From contig DATGLK010000095.1 in NCBI GenBank assembly GCA_035294265.1, forward strand, positions 1 to 64,000: DNA of 64,000 nt. The letters are read 5' to 3'. Positions 36,125-44,422 of the stretch are shown piece after piece (the stretch's first letter is position 1; every line of letters starts with the position of its first letter). This DNA is from Candidatus Binataceae bacterium. Its GTDB lineage: Bacteria > Desulfobacterota > Binatia > Binatales > Binataceae. Under the pieces are notes generated by a model that was given only the letters and a program-made list of their open reading frames with translations, was not told the origin of the DNA and ran no database searches. A program made the position numbers and the translations under genes.

Positions 36125-37578
36125 TCGCTCCCAACACGGTCATTGGCAGCCGCTACCGGGTAATCCGCGAGTTGGGGGGCGGTGGGATGAAGGTGGTCTA
36201 CCTTGCCGAGGACTTGCGTCTGGCCGCGCGCCCCTGCGCCTTGGCCGAGATGATCGATACCCTGCCTAACCCCGAGGCGCAACGCCAAGCCGAAGCCGCT
36301 TTCGCCCGTGAGGCGGATATGTTGGCCGAGCTCAAACACGAGCATATCCCCACCGTTTTCGATCGCTTCAGCGAGCAAAATCGCCATTATCTGGTGATGG
36401 AGTATGTGGAGGGCGAGACACTAGAGCAGCGCCTCAAGCGCACGGGCGGCAAGCTTGCACCGGAGGAGATGGTGCCGGTGGCGCTGCAAATCCTCGACAC
36501 CTTGGAGTATTTGCACTCGCGCAACCCTCCGGTGATCTACCGCGACCTCAAACCCTCCAACATCATGATCACGCCCGGCGGGATGGTGAAGCTGATCGAT
36601 TTCGGCATCGCTCGCCATTTTCAGCCCCAAAGCAGTGCTACCATGATAGGTACCCAGGGCTATGCGCCGCCCGAGCAGTATCGCGGCAAGGTCGAGACTC
36701 GCTCGGACCTCTACGCGTTGGGCGCCACTCTTCATCACGCGCTCTCGGGCCGCGACCCTACTACCGAGCCGCCTTTCAGTTATCCGCCTCTGCGCAATCT
36801 GCGACCCGATCTGAGTCCGGCGCTGGCCGACCTGGTAAGCGCGGCGCTGGCCTACGACGTCGAGCATCGGATTCCCAATACCGGTGAATTTCGCCATCGC
36901 CTGCTCACCGCCAGTGGCGCACTGCCGGCTGGCAGTGAAAAGGCTCAACTCCAGCTGCCGCTGACTACCAGCGCGCCGGTACCGGGGGCTGCCGCGGGAC
37001 CCACGCTGCTGAGCCAGGTGGCCGAGACGCCGTGTCCTAATTGCGCCCGGCCCATTCCTATCGATTCGCGCTTCTGTAGCTACTGCGCGGCCGATTTGCG
37101 CCGCGTGCTGGGCCCCAGCCAAGTGGTGAGCACCGAAGCGGAAACCATTCGTCTTTCCCCCGACCACATCGTGCGCTCGGGGACAATGGCGCGACGAGCG
37201 GGAGATAGCCGGCCAAACACGCGGGTCATGAAATTGGTCCTGCTGGCGGCAGTGCTGGCCTTTGTGGTGATTCGCCTGCTGATGTATCTGTCGGCGGTGG
37301 CGCCGGCCGCAGGGCGCGCCGACTCCGAGCCCGCGGCGGTGCCCGACTTCGGCGCTCCCGACGATTCGGTTGGTGCCAGTGCCAGGCTGGCTTCGCAAGC
37401 GATGCTGCGGCTGCTGCTCAGCCAGAGTTACCCGGGGGTCAGCTTCCAGCTCCATGGCGACACCATCACGCTGTGGGGCAACGTGCCCAGCGAAGAGGCG
37501 CGTCAGATGGTGGAAGACGAGGCCTCGGCACTGACTGGCGCCAGCAACATCGAAGATCACCTCAAAATTGCCGACTGA
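36121..37578 (+). CDS. Ser/Thr protein kinase with WNK-like lysine placement
   Basis: This 485-residue Hanks-type kinase has its kinase domain at about 10-275. The catalytic loop Y-R-D-L-K-P-S-N is at 140-147 and D-F-G at 160-162. The alpha-C Glu is probably E64. The usual VAIK lysine is absent (C-A-L-A-E-M, A42). A lysine appears instead inside the glycine loop (G-G-G-G-M-K, K24), the position used by WNK kinases. After the kinase come a zinc ribbon (C-P-N-C and C-S-Y-C, about 305-325), one membrane segment (about 375-395) and a BON-like domain (about 425-485). Confidence 0.9.
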   Translation: MIAPNTVIGSRYRVIRELGGGGMKVVYLAEDLRLAARPCALAEMIDTLPNPEAQRQAEAAFAREADMLAELKHEHIPTVFDRFSEQNRHYLVMEYVEGETLEQRLKRTGGKLAPEEMVPVALQILDTLEYLHSRNPPVIYRDLKPSNIMITPGGMVKLIDFGIARHFQPQSSATMIGTQGYAPPEQYRGKVETRSDLYALGATLHHALSGRDPTTEPPFSYPPLRNLRPDLSPALADLVSAALAYDVEHRIPNTGEFRHRLLTASGALPAGSEKAQLQLPLTTSAPVPGAAAGPTLLSQVAETPCPNCARPIPIDSRFCSYCAADLRRVLGPSQVVSTEAETIRLSPDHIVRSGTMARRAGDSRPNTRVMKLVLLAAVLAFVVIRLLMYLSAVAPAAGRADSEPAAVPDFGAPDDSVGASARLASQAMLRLLLSQSYPGVSFQLHGDTITLWGNVPSEEARQMVEDEASALTGASNIEDHLKIAD

Positions 37579-37659
37579 ACCGAATCGGGTTAATGCTCTC
37601 TGTGGCGCGGGGGCGTGCGCATGGACTTAAGCGCGGCGATTTCATAACCTGCGCACGCA

Positions 37660-38475
37660 GTGGATGAACTTCAAGCGGTAGCGCTCAAAGCCGCGCGGGC
37701 GGCGGGCAAAATCCACCTGGCCCGTTTCCAACACATCAGTATCGCCAGCAAAAGCAATTTTCTTGACCTGGTGACCGAGGCCGACCGCGAGGCCGAGGCA
37801 CGGATCATCGCGATCATCGGGCGCGCCTTTCCCGGCCACGCGATCCTGGCCGAGGAAAGCGGCCTCAACGGCACCTCCAGCGAGCATCGCTGGATCATCG
37901 ATCCGCTCGATGGGACTACCAATTTTGCTCACGGTTACCCTCAGTTCTGCGTTTCGATCGGTTATGAACGGCGCGGAAAAATGGAATTGGGCGTGGTCTA
38001 TGATGCTAGCCGCAAGGAAATGTTCGTGGCCCGGCGCGGGGGTGGAGCTACCCTCAACGGTGCACCGATCGCGGTCAGCAACAATCGCCGGCTCAACCAA
38101 GCTCTGCTCGGCACCGGCTTTCCTTACGACCGAGCGCAACGGCGCTGGTTCTATCTGATGTTCTGGGAGACCATGATGCCATTGGTGCATGGCATCCGCC
38201 GCACTGGTGCTGCGGCGCTGGATTTGAGCTGGGTGGCATGCGGGCGGCTTGACGGCTTTTGGGAATTCGGCCTCAAGCCGTGGGACGTCGCCGCCGGCGC
38301 CCTGATTATTCGCGAAGCGGGCGGACGAGTGACTAACCTTGATGGCAGTCCGCTCGATCTGGCCGCAGGCCGCATCCTGGCCGCCAACCGCTATTTGCAT
38401 GGTGCGATGCGGCAGGCCCTAGCTGGCGCCCTTCCTGAGGCGCAGCGGCGCCAGGACGCCAATCAGCCCGCGTGA
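37660..38475 (+). CDS. suhB: Inositol-1-monophosphatase family protein
   Basis: This 271-residue phosphatase belongs to the IMPase/SuhB family, which removes phosphate from inositol monophosphates or related sugars with Mg2+. Seen are V-T-E-A-D near residue 42, E-E-S at 66-68, the W-I-I-D-P-L-D-G-T-T-N-F metal site near 77-88, and the C-terminal W-D-V-A-A-G near 207. The start is GTG at 37660. In some bacteria SuhB also joins the Nus antitermination complex; that role is not tested by the sequence. Confidence 0.93.
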   Translation: MDELQAVALKAARAAGKIHLARFQHISIASKSNFLDLVTEADREAEARIIAIIGRAFPGHAILAEESGLNGTSSEHRWIIDPLDGTTNFAHGYPQFCVSIGYERRGKMELGVVYDASRKEMFVARRGGGATLNGAPIAVSNNRRLNQALLGTGFPYDRAQRRWFYLMFWETMMPLVHGIRRTGAAALDLSWVACGRLDGFWEFGLKPWDVAAGALIIREAGGRVTNLDGSPLDLAAGRILAANRYLHGAMRQALAGALPEAQRRQDANQPA

Positions 38476-38516
38476 CGCTCAGGCCACGGGCAGGTCCCCA
38501 GAGGTTGCTGGTGAAC

Positions 38517-39269
38517 TTAGCCGCGGCCAACAAACGGCATCTTGGTGGCCATCACGGTGAGATACTCGACGTTGGCGTCCAGCGGCAGGCTGGCCATGTA
38601 GAGCACAGCGCGCGTCACGTGTTCCAACGCCATCGTCGGTTCCACCATGGTGGTGCCGTTGGCTTGCGGCACCCCAGCCGCCATGCGCGAAGTGAAGGCG
38701 GTTTGCGCGTTGCCGATATCTATTTGCCCGCAGGCGATATCGTATTTACGGCCGTCGAGCGAGGTTACCTTGGTTAGACCCAGCACCGCGTGCTTGGTTG
38801 CGGTGTAGGGCGCCGAATTGGGGCGTGGGCTGTAAGCAGAAATCGAGCCGTTGTTGATGATGCGGCCGCCGCGGGGCTGCTGCGCTTTCATCAACTTGAA
38901 GGCTTCCTGGGTGCATAGGAAAACTCCAGTCAAGTTGGTATCGACCACCGCCTGCCAGCGCTCGAAGGGCAAGTCCTCCAGGGCGAAGCCGCTGGCGTTG
39001 ACGCCGGCGTTGTTGAACAGCAGGTCGAGCCGGCCGAAGCGTTCCTTGGTGCGCGTGAAGAGGGTTTTGACTGCGGCCGGATCACGCACGTCGGTGGGGA
39101 CTATTAGGCAGGGTGCCGCTGCGCCTTGGCCTTGGCGGGCGGTTTCCTCCAACGCATCGAGGCGGCGGCCGGCCAAAACTGTCGCATATCCCTCCTGGCG
39201 CAAGGCCACGGCCACTGCCTGCCCGATTCCGCTGCCCGCGCCCGTTATCAGCGCAATTTTGCTCTGCAT
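38517..39269 (-). CDS. Short-chain dehydrogenase/reductase
   Basis: This 250-residue SDR has the cofactor motif T-G-A-G-S-G-I-G at residues 8-15, N-N-A-G near 87 and the catalytic Ser, then Y-T-A-T-K, near 142-162. A basic residue (R after A-G-R-R) in the second strand suggests NADP preference. Families of this kind act on ketones and alcohols and cannot be narrowed from sequence alone. The start at 39269 matches the family; upstream in-frame residues are discounted. Confidence 0.9.
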   Translation of the reverse strand: MQSKIALITGAGSGIGQAVAVALRQEGYATVLAGRRLDALEETARQGQGAAAPCLIVPTDVRDPAAVKTLFTRTKERFGRLDLLFNNAGVNASGFALEDLPFERWQAVVDTNLTGVFLCTQEAFKLMKAQQPRGGRIINNGSISAYSPRPNSAPYTATKHAVLGLTKVTSLDGRKYDIACGQIDIGNAQTAFTSRMAAGVPQANGTTMVEPTMALEHVTRAVLYMASLPLDANVEYLTVMATKMPFVGRG

Positions 39270-39592
39270 CGTTGCCTTCCTCCAGAGGGTCGAAACTAAC
39301 AATCCGCGGGAAAAACCTTCGCGGCCTGCTCCCCCTCTCTTAGCTCCCGCGGGTCAGGGGGAGAAGATCGAGGACGGCAGCCAGCTTTATACTGCCTGCA
39401 AATGGTGGAATTGCCGCCTGTAATCGGCCGTCGCCTTGACACTTGTCACGGCCGTCACTATGACCGCTGCCAGAGGTTCGGCGCAGGCCCTGCGATTGCC
39501 GGTCAACCGACAAGCGCGCCTGCCGCGCGTGCTTTGTGTCGCTCGCTGCGCCATAATTGAGCGGCGGCAGCACCCATTCCAAGGAGTACGTC

Positions 39593-40333
39593 ATGGCACT
39601 TTCAGGTGAAGCGTTCGTTCGCGAAATTCAGCGCATGGTCGAGCGCAAACATTCTAAGGACCATCCGGTAATCGCGGCGATCGAGGCGGGCGAGTTGAGC
39701 AAAAAGCAGCTCAAGGGGTTTATCGGCCAGTTCTATCTCTACTTTCCCAAGCCCTTTCCCAAGCCGATCGCGGCGATGCTGGGGCGGTGCCCCGAGGACC
39801 CCGAGCTTGAGCACATGTGGATCGATAACGTGATGGAGGAAGCCACTGGGGCGGGCACCAAGACCGGCGGTCACAAGGATCTCTATCAGCGCTTCGCGGT
39901 GGCCTGCGGCTACAGCGAAGAGGAGCTGAATGCGGTTGCGCCGCTGCCCGAGACCAAGGCGTTCCTGGCGTGGCGCGAGCTGCTGATCAATCAGCGTTCC
40001 TGGCTGGAACTGTACGCGGGACAGGGCTTCTGCCTGGAGGGGACGGCGGCGCCGCGGATGACTCGAATCGTCAACGGCCTGGTCAACCATTACGGTTTCG
40101 ATCGCAAGTCGCGCGACATCGAGTACTGGACCGTGCATATGAGCGTGGACGAGGAGCATATGCGCGTGGGTCCCTACGCCGTGGCCAAGTATGCGGTCAG
40201 CGATTTTGACCAGGAGCGGGTGCGGCAGGCCGTGCAGCAGACCCTGGATATCTTCTGGCTGGCGTTGGATGGGGTAAAACGGGCCTTCGTCGACGAGGAT
40301 CCGCTTTATGCTGATTGGCGGCGGACCCTGTAG
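39593..40333 (+). CDS. Heme-oxygenase-like diiron oxygenase (HDO) family protein
   Basis: This 246-residue all-helical protein belongs to the TenA/PqqC/CADD-like heme-oxygenase-fold superfamily. Likely iron ligands are the Glu of M-E-E-A-T-G, the His of G-G-H-K-D-L, the Glu of C-L-E-G-T-A, and H-x-x-x-D-x-E-H (V-H-M-S-V-D-E-E-H) near 195-203. That pattern fits diiron HDO enzymes rather than PqqC or TenA. Members catalyse unusual oxidations, including desaturation and N-oxygenation. An aaggag at 39581 supports the ATG at 39593. It leads an operon with a DapA-family lyase and a hydroxyacid dehydrogenase. Confidence 0.85.
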   Translation: MALSGEAFVREIQRMVERKHSKDHPVIAAIEAGELSKKQLKGFIGQFYLYFPKPFPKPIAAMLGRCPEDPELEHMWIDNVMEEATGAGTKTGGHKDLYQRFAVACGYSEEELNAVAPLPETKAFLAWRELLINQRSWLELYAGQGFCLEGTAAPRMTRIVNGLVNHYGFDRKSRDIEYWTVHMSVDEEHMRVGPYAVAKYAVSDFDQERVRQAVQQTLDIFWLALDGVKRAFVDEDPLYADWRRTL

Positions 40334-40407
40334 CAAAGTCTTCTTTCACTCGCCCGGCACTTAACCCGATCGCCGCCGGGCACGGCGGGCAGGAAAGGTT
40401 TAGCTCC

Positions 40408-41355
40408 ATGAGCGACGCGATTAGTGGCGTTATTGGCGCTTGTCTGACTCCGTTCAATGCCGAGGGGCGGGTCGATTACACCGCGCTGGGGCGCGAGATC
40501 GATTTTTTGGCTGCCGACTGCGACGCGATCTCGATCGCGGCGGTGGAAGCCGCCGAGTACACCATGCTCACTTCCGCCGAGCGCTTGGAGCTGATTCGCC
40601 AGGGTATCGCGCTGGTGGCGCGGCGCAAGCCGGTGATCGCGGGAGCTTCGGCGCCTAACCCACGGGCGGTGCTGGAGCTGGCGGATTACGGGGCCAAGCA
40701 TGGTGCCGACCTGATCCAGGTCCTGATGCCGTTGCGGCCATGGGGACCGCCCCCGACCACGGCGGAGTTACTGCGCTACTTCGAGCAGATCGCCGCTCGC
40801 ACACCGCTGCCCATTGTGGTTTATCACAATCCCGGCCCCGGCACGGATCCGCCGCTGGAGGCCTACCTGCGCATCGCCGAGTTGCCGCCGGTGCGCTATT
40901 TCAAGGAAAGCTCGCGCGACGTGACCAAGATCGGCCGGCTTATCGCCCAGCTGGGGCTGCGCGGCAACGTAGGTTACTTCACTACCATGCAGCCCCTGCT
41001 GATAACGCTGCTCCTGGGCGGGGCCGGAGCGACGATGCCGCCGCCGGGCACCCGGATCGCGGCCGCCGTGGTGCGCGCCTTCCGCGCCGGCGATTTGGCG
41101 CGGGCCAGCCAATGGCAGCGCTGTTTCACCCTCTTCCCGGCTCTTTTTGCCGCCTACGGATTGCCGCCGGTGATGAAATCCGCCCTCAAGCACTTCGGGG
41201 TCGATATCGGCGACCCAGCTTCGCCCTATGACCCGGTATCGCCCGCGGATCATGCTCGCATCGGGAAATTCTTTGCGGCGCTGGGAGTAGTCGATGGGGG
41301 TTTGCCGGACAATCCTCAAAGCGAGGCGGCGGCGCGCGCCCTGAGTCAGAGCTAG
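40408..41355 (+). CDS. Dihydrodipicolinate synthase/N-acetylneuraminate lyase family protein
   Basis: This 315-residue TIM-barrel protein belongs to the DapA/NanA class I aldolase family, which uses a Schiff base with the alpha-keto carbonyl. The Schiff-base lysine is in V-R-Y-F-K-E-S-S near residue 172, and the catalytic Tyr is in I-V-V-Y-H-N-P near 142. The N-terminus has L-T-P-F-N. DapA function is not assured, since many paralogues act as other aldolases or dehydratases. It lies between the HDO gene and a D-2-hydroxyacid dehydrogenase. Confidence 0.9.
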   Translation: MSDAISGVIGACLTPFNAEGRVDYTALGREIDFLAADCDAISIAAVEAAEYTMLTSAERLELIRQGIALVARRKPVIAGASAPNPRAVLELADYGAKHGADLIQVLMPLRPWGPPPTTAELLRYFEQIAARTPLPIVVYHNPGPGTDPPLEAYLRIAELPPVRYFKESSRDVTKIGRLIAQLGLRGNVGYFTTMQPLLITLLLGGAGATMPPPGTRIAAAVVRAFRAGDLARASQWQRCFTLFPALFAAYGLPPVMKSALKHFGVDIGDPASPYDPVSPADHARIGKFFAALGVVDGGLPDNPQSEAAARALSQS

Positions 41356-42336
41356 ATGGGCGAGTACAAAAAAAAGCTTCTGGTTCCCGATACCATCCAT
41401 CGTGCCGGTTGGGAGCTGCTCAAGAGCCGGCCGGATATCGAGGTTGTGGCCTTCAGCAACGAGATGTCCAAGAGCGAGTTTCATGCCTTGCTCGGCGATG
41501 CCGACGCGGTGGCGCTGGCGCTGACCCACATGATGGCGCCCGAAATCGCCGCGGCTCCGCAGCTTAAGGCGGTGGGACGAATTGGGGTGGGTTATGACGG
41601 GGTGGACGTGAGCGCGCTGACTGCCCGGCGCATCCCGCTGCTGGTAACCGGCACCGCCAATTCGGTTTCGGTGGCCGAGCACACGCTGTACTTCATGCTG
41701 GAGCTGGTCAAGCGCGGCCGCCTGATGGATCAGATCACGCGGATGGGTAACTGGCGCGAGCGCTACGCCAATCCGCCGCGCGAGCTGTACGGGAGCACCG
41801 TGTTGATCGTCGGTTTTGGACGAATCGGCACACGAGTGGCGGCGCGCTGCCGCGCGATGGAAATGACCGTCCTGGTTTATGATCCTTACGTCGCGGCGGA
41901 GAAAATCGCGACAGCCGGCTGCGAGCCGATGACCGACCTCGACCAAGCCTTGCCGCGTGCCGACTTTGTAACCATTCATTGCCCCAAGAATGCGGACACC
42001 GTGGGGCTGTTCGATGCCCCTCGCTTAGCCCGGATGAAGCGCACTGCGTACCTGATCAACACCGCTCGCGGTGGCATCATCGACGAGCGCGCGCTGTATG
42101 CGGCCTTGGCCGAGGGCGGGCTGGGCGGCGCCGCGCTGGACGTCTTCGAACGCGAGCCTACCCCGCAGGACGATCCGCTGCTGACCCTGGAGCGCCTCAT
42201 TGTCAGCCCTCACGCTGCCGGTGTGACGGCCGAGGCGCTGGAGCGGATGAGCGTGACGACCATCCGCAATCTGTTAAGCGTGCTCGACGGCCATCCGGAG
42301 CGCGAAAACGTGGTTAATCCCGAAGTGCTGGACTGA
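41356..42336 (+). CDS. D-2-hydroxyacid dehydrogenase (SerA-like)
   Basis: This 326-residue enzyme belongs to the D-isomer-specific 2-hydroxyacid dehydrogenases. The NAD motif is V-G-F-G-R-I-G near residues 152-158, with the adenine-ribose acid in V-Y-D-P after it. Catalytic elements include N-T-A-R-G-G-I-I-D-E near 234-243 and the C-terminal S-P-H-A-A-G. The ATG starts right after the lyase stop, so the two are co-translated. Without the regulatory ACT domain of full SerA it could reduce a keto acid made by the upstream lyase. Confidence 0.92.
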   Translation: MGEYKKKLLVPDTIHRAGWELLKSRPDIEVVAFSNEMSKSEFHALLGDADAVALALTHMMAPEIAAAPQLKAVGRIGVGYDGVDVSALTARRIPLLVTGTANSVSVAEHTLYFMLELVKRGRLMDQITRMGNWRERYANPPRELYGSTVLIVGFGRIGTRVAARCRAMEMTVLVYDPYVAAEKIATAGCEPMTDLDQALPRADFVTIHCPKNADTVGLFDAPRLARMKRTAYLINTARGGIIDERALYAALAEGGLGGAALDVFEREPTPQDDPLLTLERLIVSPHAAGVTAEALERMSVTTIRNLLSVLDGHPERENVVNPEVLD

Positions 42337-42351
42337 ACCAGAGAGCGCCAC

Positions 42352-43542
42352 CTACTTGATCGCGCAGGGCAACGCCGCCAATCCGCGCAAAAACATTGAG
42401 CCCTTATAACTCAGTTGGGCCTCGGGATCGGCTAGTCGCCAGCGTGGAAAACGACGCAAGAGCGCGCTAATTGACCGCGCCGCCTCCAGGCGTGCCAGCG
42501 GTGCGCCCAGGCAGTAATGGATGCCGGCGCCGAAGGAAAGATGGGGATTGGGCGAGCGCTCGAGGTCGAAGCGGTCCGGATCGGCGAACTGGGCCGGGTC
42601 GCGGTTGGCCGCCGCGAACAGCAGCAACACCATGTCGTCGGGCTGAACTTCGGCGCTACCTAACTTGATCGCATGATTGGCCTTGCGCACGGTGCCCTGC
42701 ACCGGCGGATCGTAACGCAGGACCTCCTCTATTGTTCCCCCGATGAGCGAGGGCTCGGCGCGCAAGCGTTCGAGCTGCTCGGGATGGCGTCCCAGGGTCA
42801 ACAAGCTGTTGCCGATAAGGCTAGTGGTGGTTTCATTGCCCGCCAGCAGCAGCAGGATCAGGACGGACATCAGCTCCTCGGTATCGAGCTGCTCGGCTTG
42901 GTTAACCGCGACCAGCGCGCTGACCAGATCGGTGCCGGGTGCGCCGCGCCGCTGCTCGATCGCCTCGCGAAACAGGGCGCGGATCGAAATTGCCGCCGCC
43001 AGTGCCGATTGGGGCCGGGGCTGGGACGGATCGACCCCGGAGCTAGAGATGATTGCATCCGACCAGCGCTTGAATTCGGCGTGACGCTCTACTTCGATAC
43101 CCAGCAGAGTGGCGATCACCCGCACCGGAAGCTGATTGGCCAGATCCGCAACCGCGTCGAACTCGCCCTTGGCCTCGATCTGATCCAGCAGGCGCTCGAT
43201 GGTCTCATCGATGAAGGGGGTCAGGGCCTGGATGCGGCGTGGCGAAAAGTCCCGTGCCAGCAGACGACGCAGGCGGGTGTGAATAGGCGGATCGGAATTG
43301 AGCAGGTTTTTGCCTCCGGGCGCGAGATTCAGCCCTTGGAAGGCAATCTGACCGGTGCGCTCGCTGGAAAAACCTTCGAAGTCACGCACTATCCGCTCGA
43401 CCTCGGCATAGCGACTGACGATCGCCAGCGGCCGGGGATGCTCCAAGCGTATCGCGCCAACGGCCAGCAATTGCCGGTAAATCGGATACGGGTTGGCGCG
43501 TAGGTTGGGGTCGAAGGGATTGAAATCGATTTGCGATTGCGT
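42352..43542 (-). CDS. Cytochrome P450
   Basis: This is a soluble bacterial P450. The I-helix has A-G-N-E-T-T, the K-helix has E-x-x-R (E-E-V-L-R) and the heme loop is F-G-A-G-I-H-Y-C-L-G. The first ATG, GTG or TTG in frame is TTG at 43470, but the conserved N-terminus F-N-P-F-D-P-N-L-R-A-N-P-Y lies upstream of it in frame. An aaggag followed at 7-nt spacing by ACG at 43542 suggests initiation there, giving 396 residues. If only the TTG is used, about 24 conserved residues are lost. It is 34 bp downstream of the radical SAM gene. Confidence 0.85.
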   Translation of the reverse strand, partial: TQSQIDFNPFDPNLRANPYPIYRQLLAVGAIRLEHPRPLAIVSRYAEVERIVRDFEGFSSERTGQIAFQGLNLAPGGKNLLNSDPPIHTRLRRLLARDFSPRRIQALTPFIDETIERLLDQIEAKGEFDAVADLANQLPVRVIATLLGIEVERHAEFKRWSDAIISSSGVDPSQPRPQSALAAAISIRALFREAIEQRRGAPGTDLVSALVAVNQAEQLDTEELMSVLILLLLAGNETTTSLIGNSLLTLGRHPEQLERLRAEPSLIGGTIEEVLRYDPPVQGTVRKANHAIKLGSAEVQPDDMVLLLFAAANRDPAQFADPDRFDLERSPNPHLSFGAGIHYCLGAPLARLEAARSISALLRRFPRWRLADPEAQLSYKGSMFLRGLAALPCAIK

Positions 43543-43576
43543 GGGCGTGCTCCTTGGCCGTTAACCTGGCGCGGCG

Positions 43577-44422
43577 TTATATGGCGTTGAAACCGGTCTG
43601 GCTGAAACCAACCCGCTCCTCACCCATCGCGGCCCGCAAGGCCGCCATCAAGGGCGCGTGGGCATCCTCCCGCCACCATTGAGCGTAGCCCAGTTGGTTC
43701 AAGCGGTCAGGCATGCCCAAGGCCTGCGAGCGCCGGCCGCCGCCGCCGTCGCCATCGCGTAGCGTATCGACCACCACCCGGTCGGCCGCCATCGCCGCTA
43801 TTGCCGCCAGGCGCTCGGGATGATTGGGCAGCATTGGGGAGATCGCCAACTGAACGAAGATGCCGGCGGCGCGCAGGCGCTGGGCGGTGAGTACCCGGCG
43901 CGCGATCGAGGGCGAGGTCGGACAGAGCTGGCGGCGGACCTGTTCGTCGTCGGTTTCCAGGGTAAGCGAGACGATCACGCGCGTGCCCAAGGCCTTGAGC
44001 AGGTCGATGTCGCGCTCCACCAACGGGCTGCGCGTTTGCACCATCAGTCGTCGCGGCGGATTGCACTGCAGCAGTTGCAGCGCAGCGCGGGTCAGGCGCG
44101 CCTGGCGTTCCAGCCCCTGGTAGGGATCGGTCGCGCTGGACATGAAGATGGTCAATCGATCTAGGTTCCCTCGGCTTTTGATCCGAGCTAATTCCGCGGC
44201 CAGGCGCACGGCCAGGTTTTCTTTCGCGATCACCCACTGGCCCCAAGGCTGGGAGCGGGCGCGGGCCACGGGCAGACAGCGCACGTAGCAAAACGGGCAG
44301 CCGCCGTTATCACCGAAAGCGCAGCCGATATAGGGGTTGAGAGAAAAGGCGAAGCCCGACAGAAAACCGCCGGTGGGCGTCAGAGCGCGCTCCACCGGGC
44401 GGGCTTCGTACTGCCGCGTCAT
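43577..44422 (-). CDS. SPL-like radical SAM protein
   Basis: This 281-residue radical SAM protein belongs to the group around spore photoproduct lyase (Rv2578c-like). The [4Fe-4S] cysteines lie in N-P-Y-I-G-C-x8-C-x2-C (C-A-F-G-D-N-G-G-C-P-F-C-Y) near residues 33-45. Further on are S-S-A-T-D-P-Y-Q and E-T-D-D-E-Q-V-R-R. These enzymes generate a 5'-deoxyadenosyl radical; most relatives have no proven substrate. The ATG overlaps the TolB-like stop by 4 bp, and P450 follows. Spore photoproduct repair is not assumed. Confidence 0.86.
   Translation of the reverse strand: MTRQYEARPVERALTPTGGFLSGFAFSLNPYIGCAFGDNGGCPFCYVRCLPVARARSQPWGQWVIAKENLAVRLAAELARIKSRGNLDRLTIFMSSATDPYQGLERQARLTRAALQLLQCNPPRRLMVQTRSPLVERDIDLLKALGTRVIVSLTLETDDEQVRRQLCPTSPSIARRVLTAQRLRAAGIFVQLAISPMLPNHPERLAAIAAMAADRVVVDTLRDGDGGGGRRSQALGMPDRLNQLGYAQWWREDAHAPLMAALRAAMGEERVGFSQTGFNAI

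Noticed and set aside
36421-37560. Minus-strand open frame of 379 codons
   Set aside because: It is antisense to the kinase; no domain seen.
40768-41979. Minus-strand open frame of 403 codons
   Set aside because: It is antisense to the DapA-family and hydroxyacid dehydrogenase genes and has shadow-like composition rich in His, Arg and Gln.
42673-43503. Plus-strand open frame of 276 codons
   Set aside because: It lies antisense to the P450 whose heme and I-helix motifs are clear; a high-GC shadow frame.
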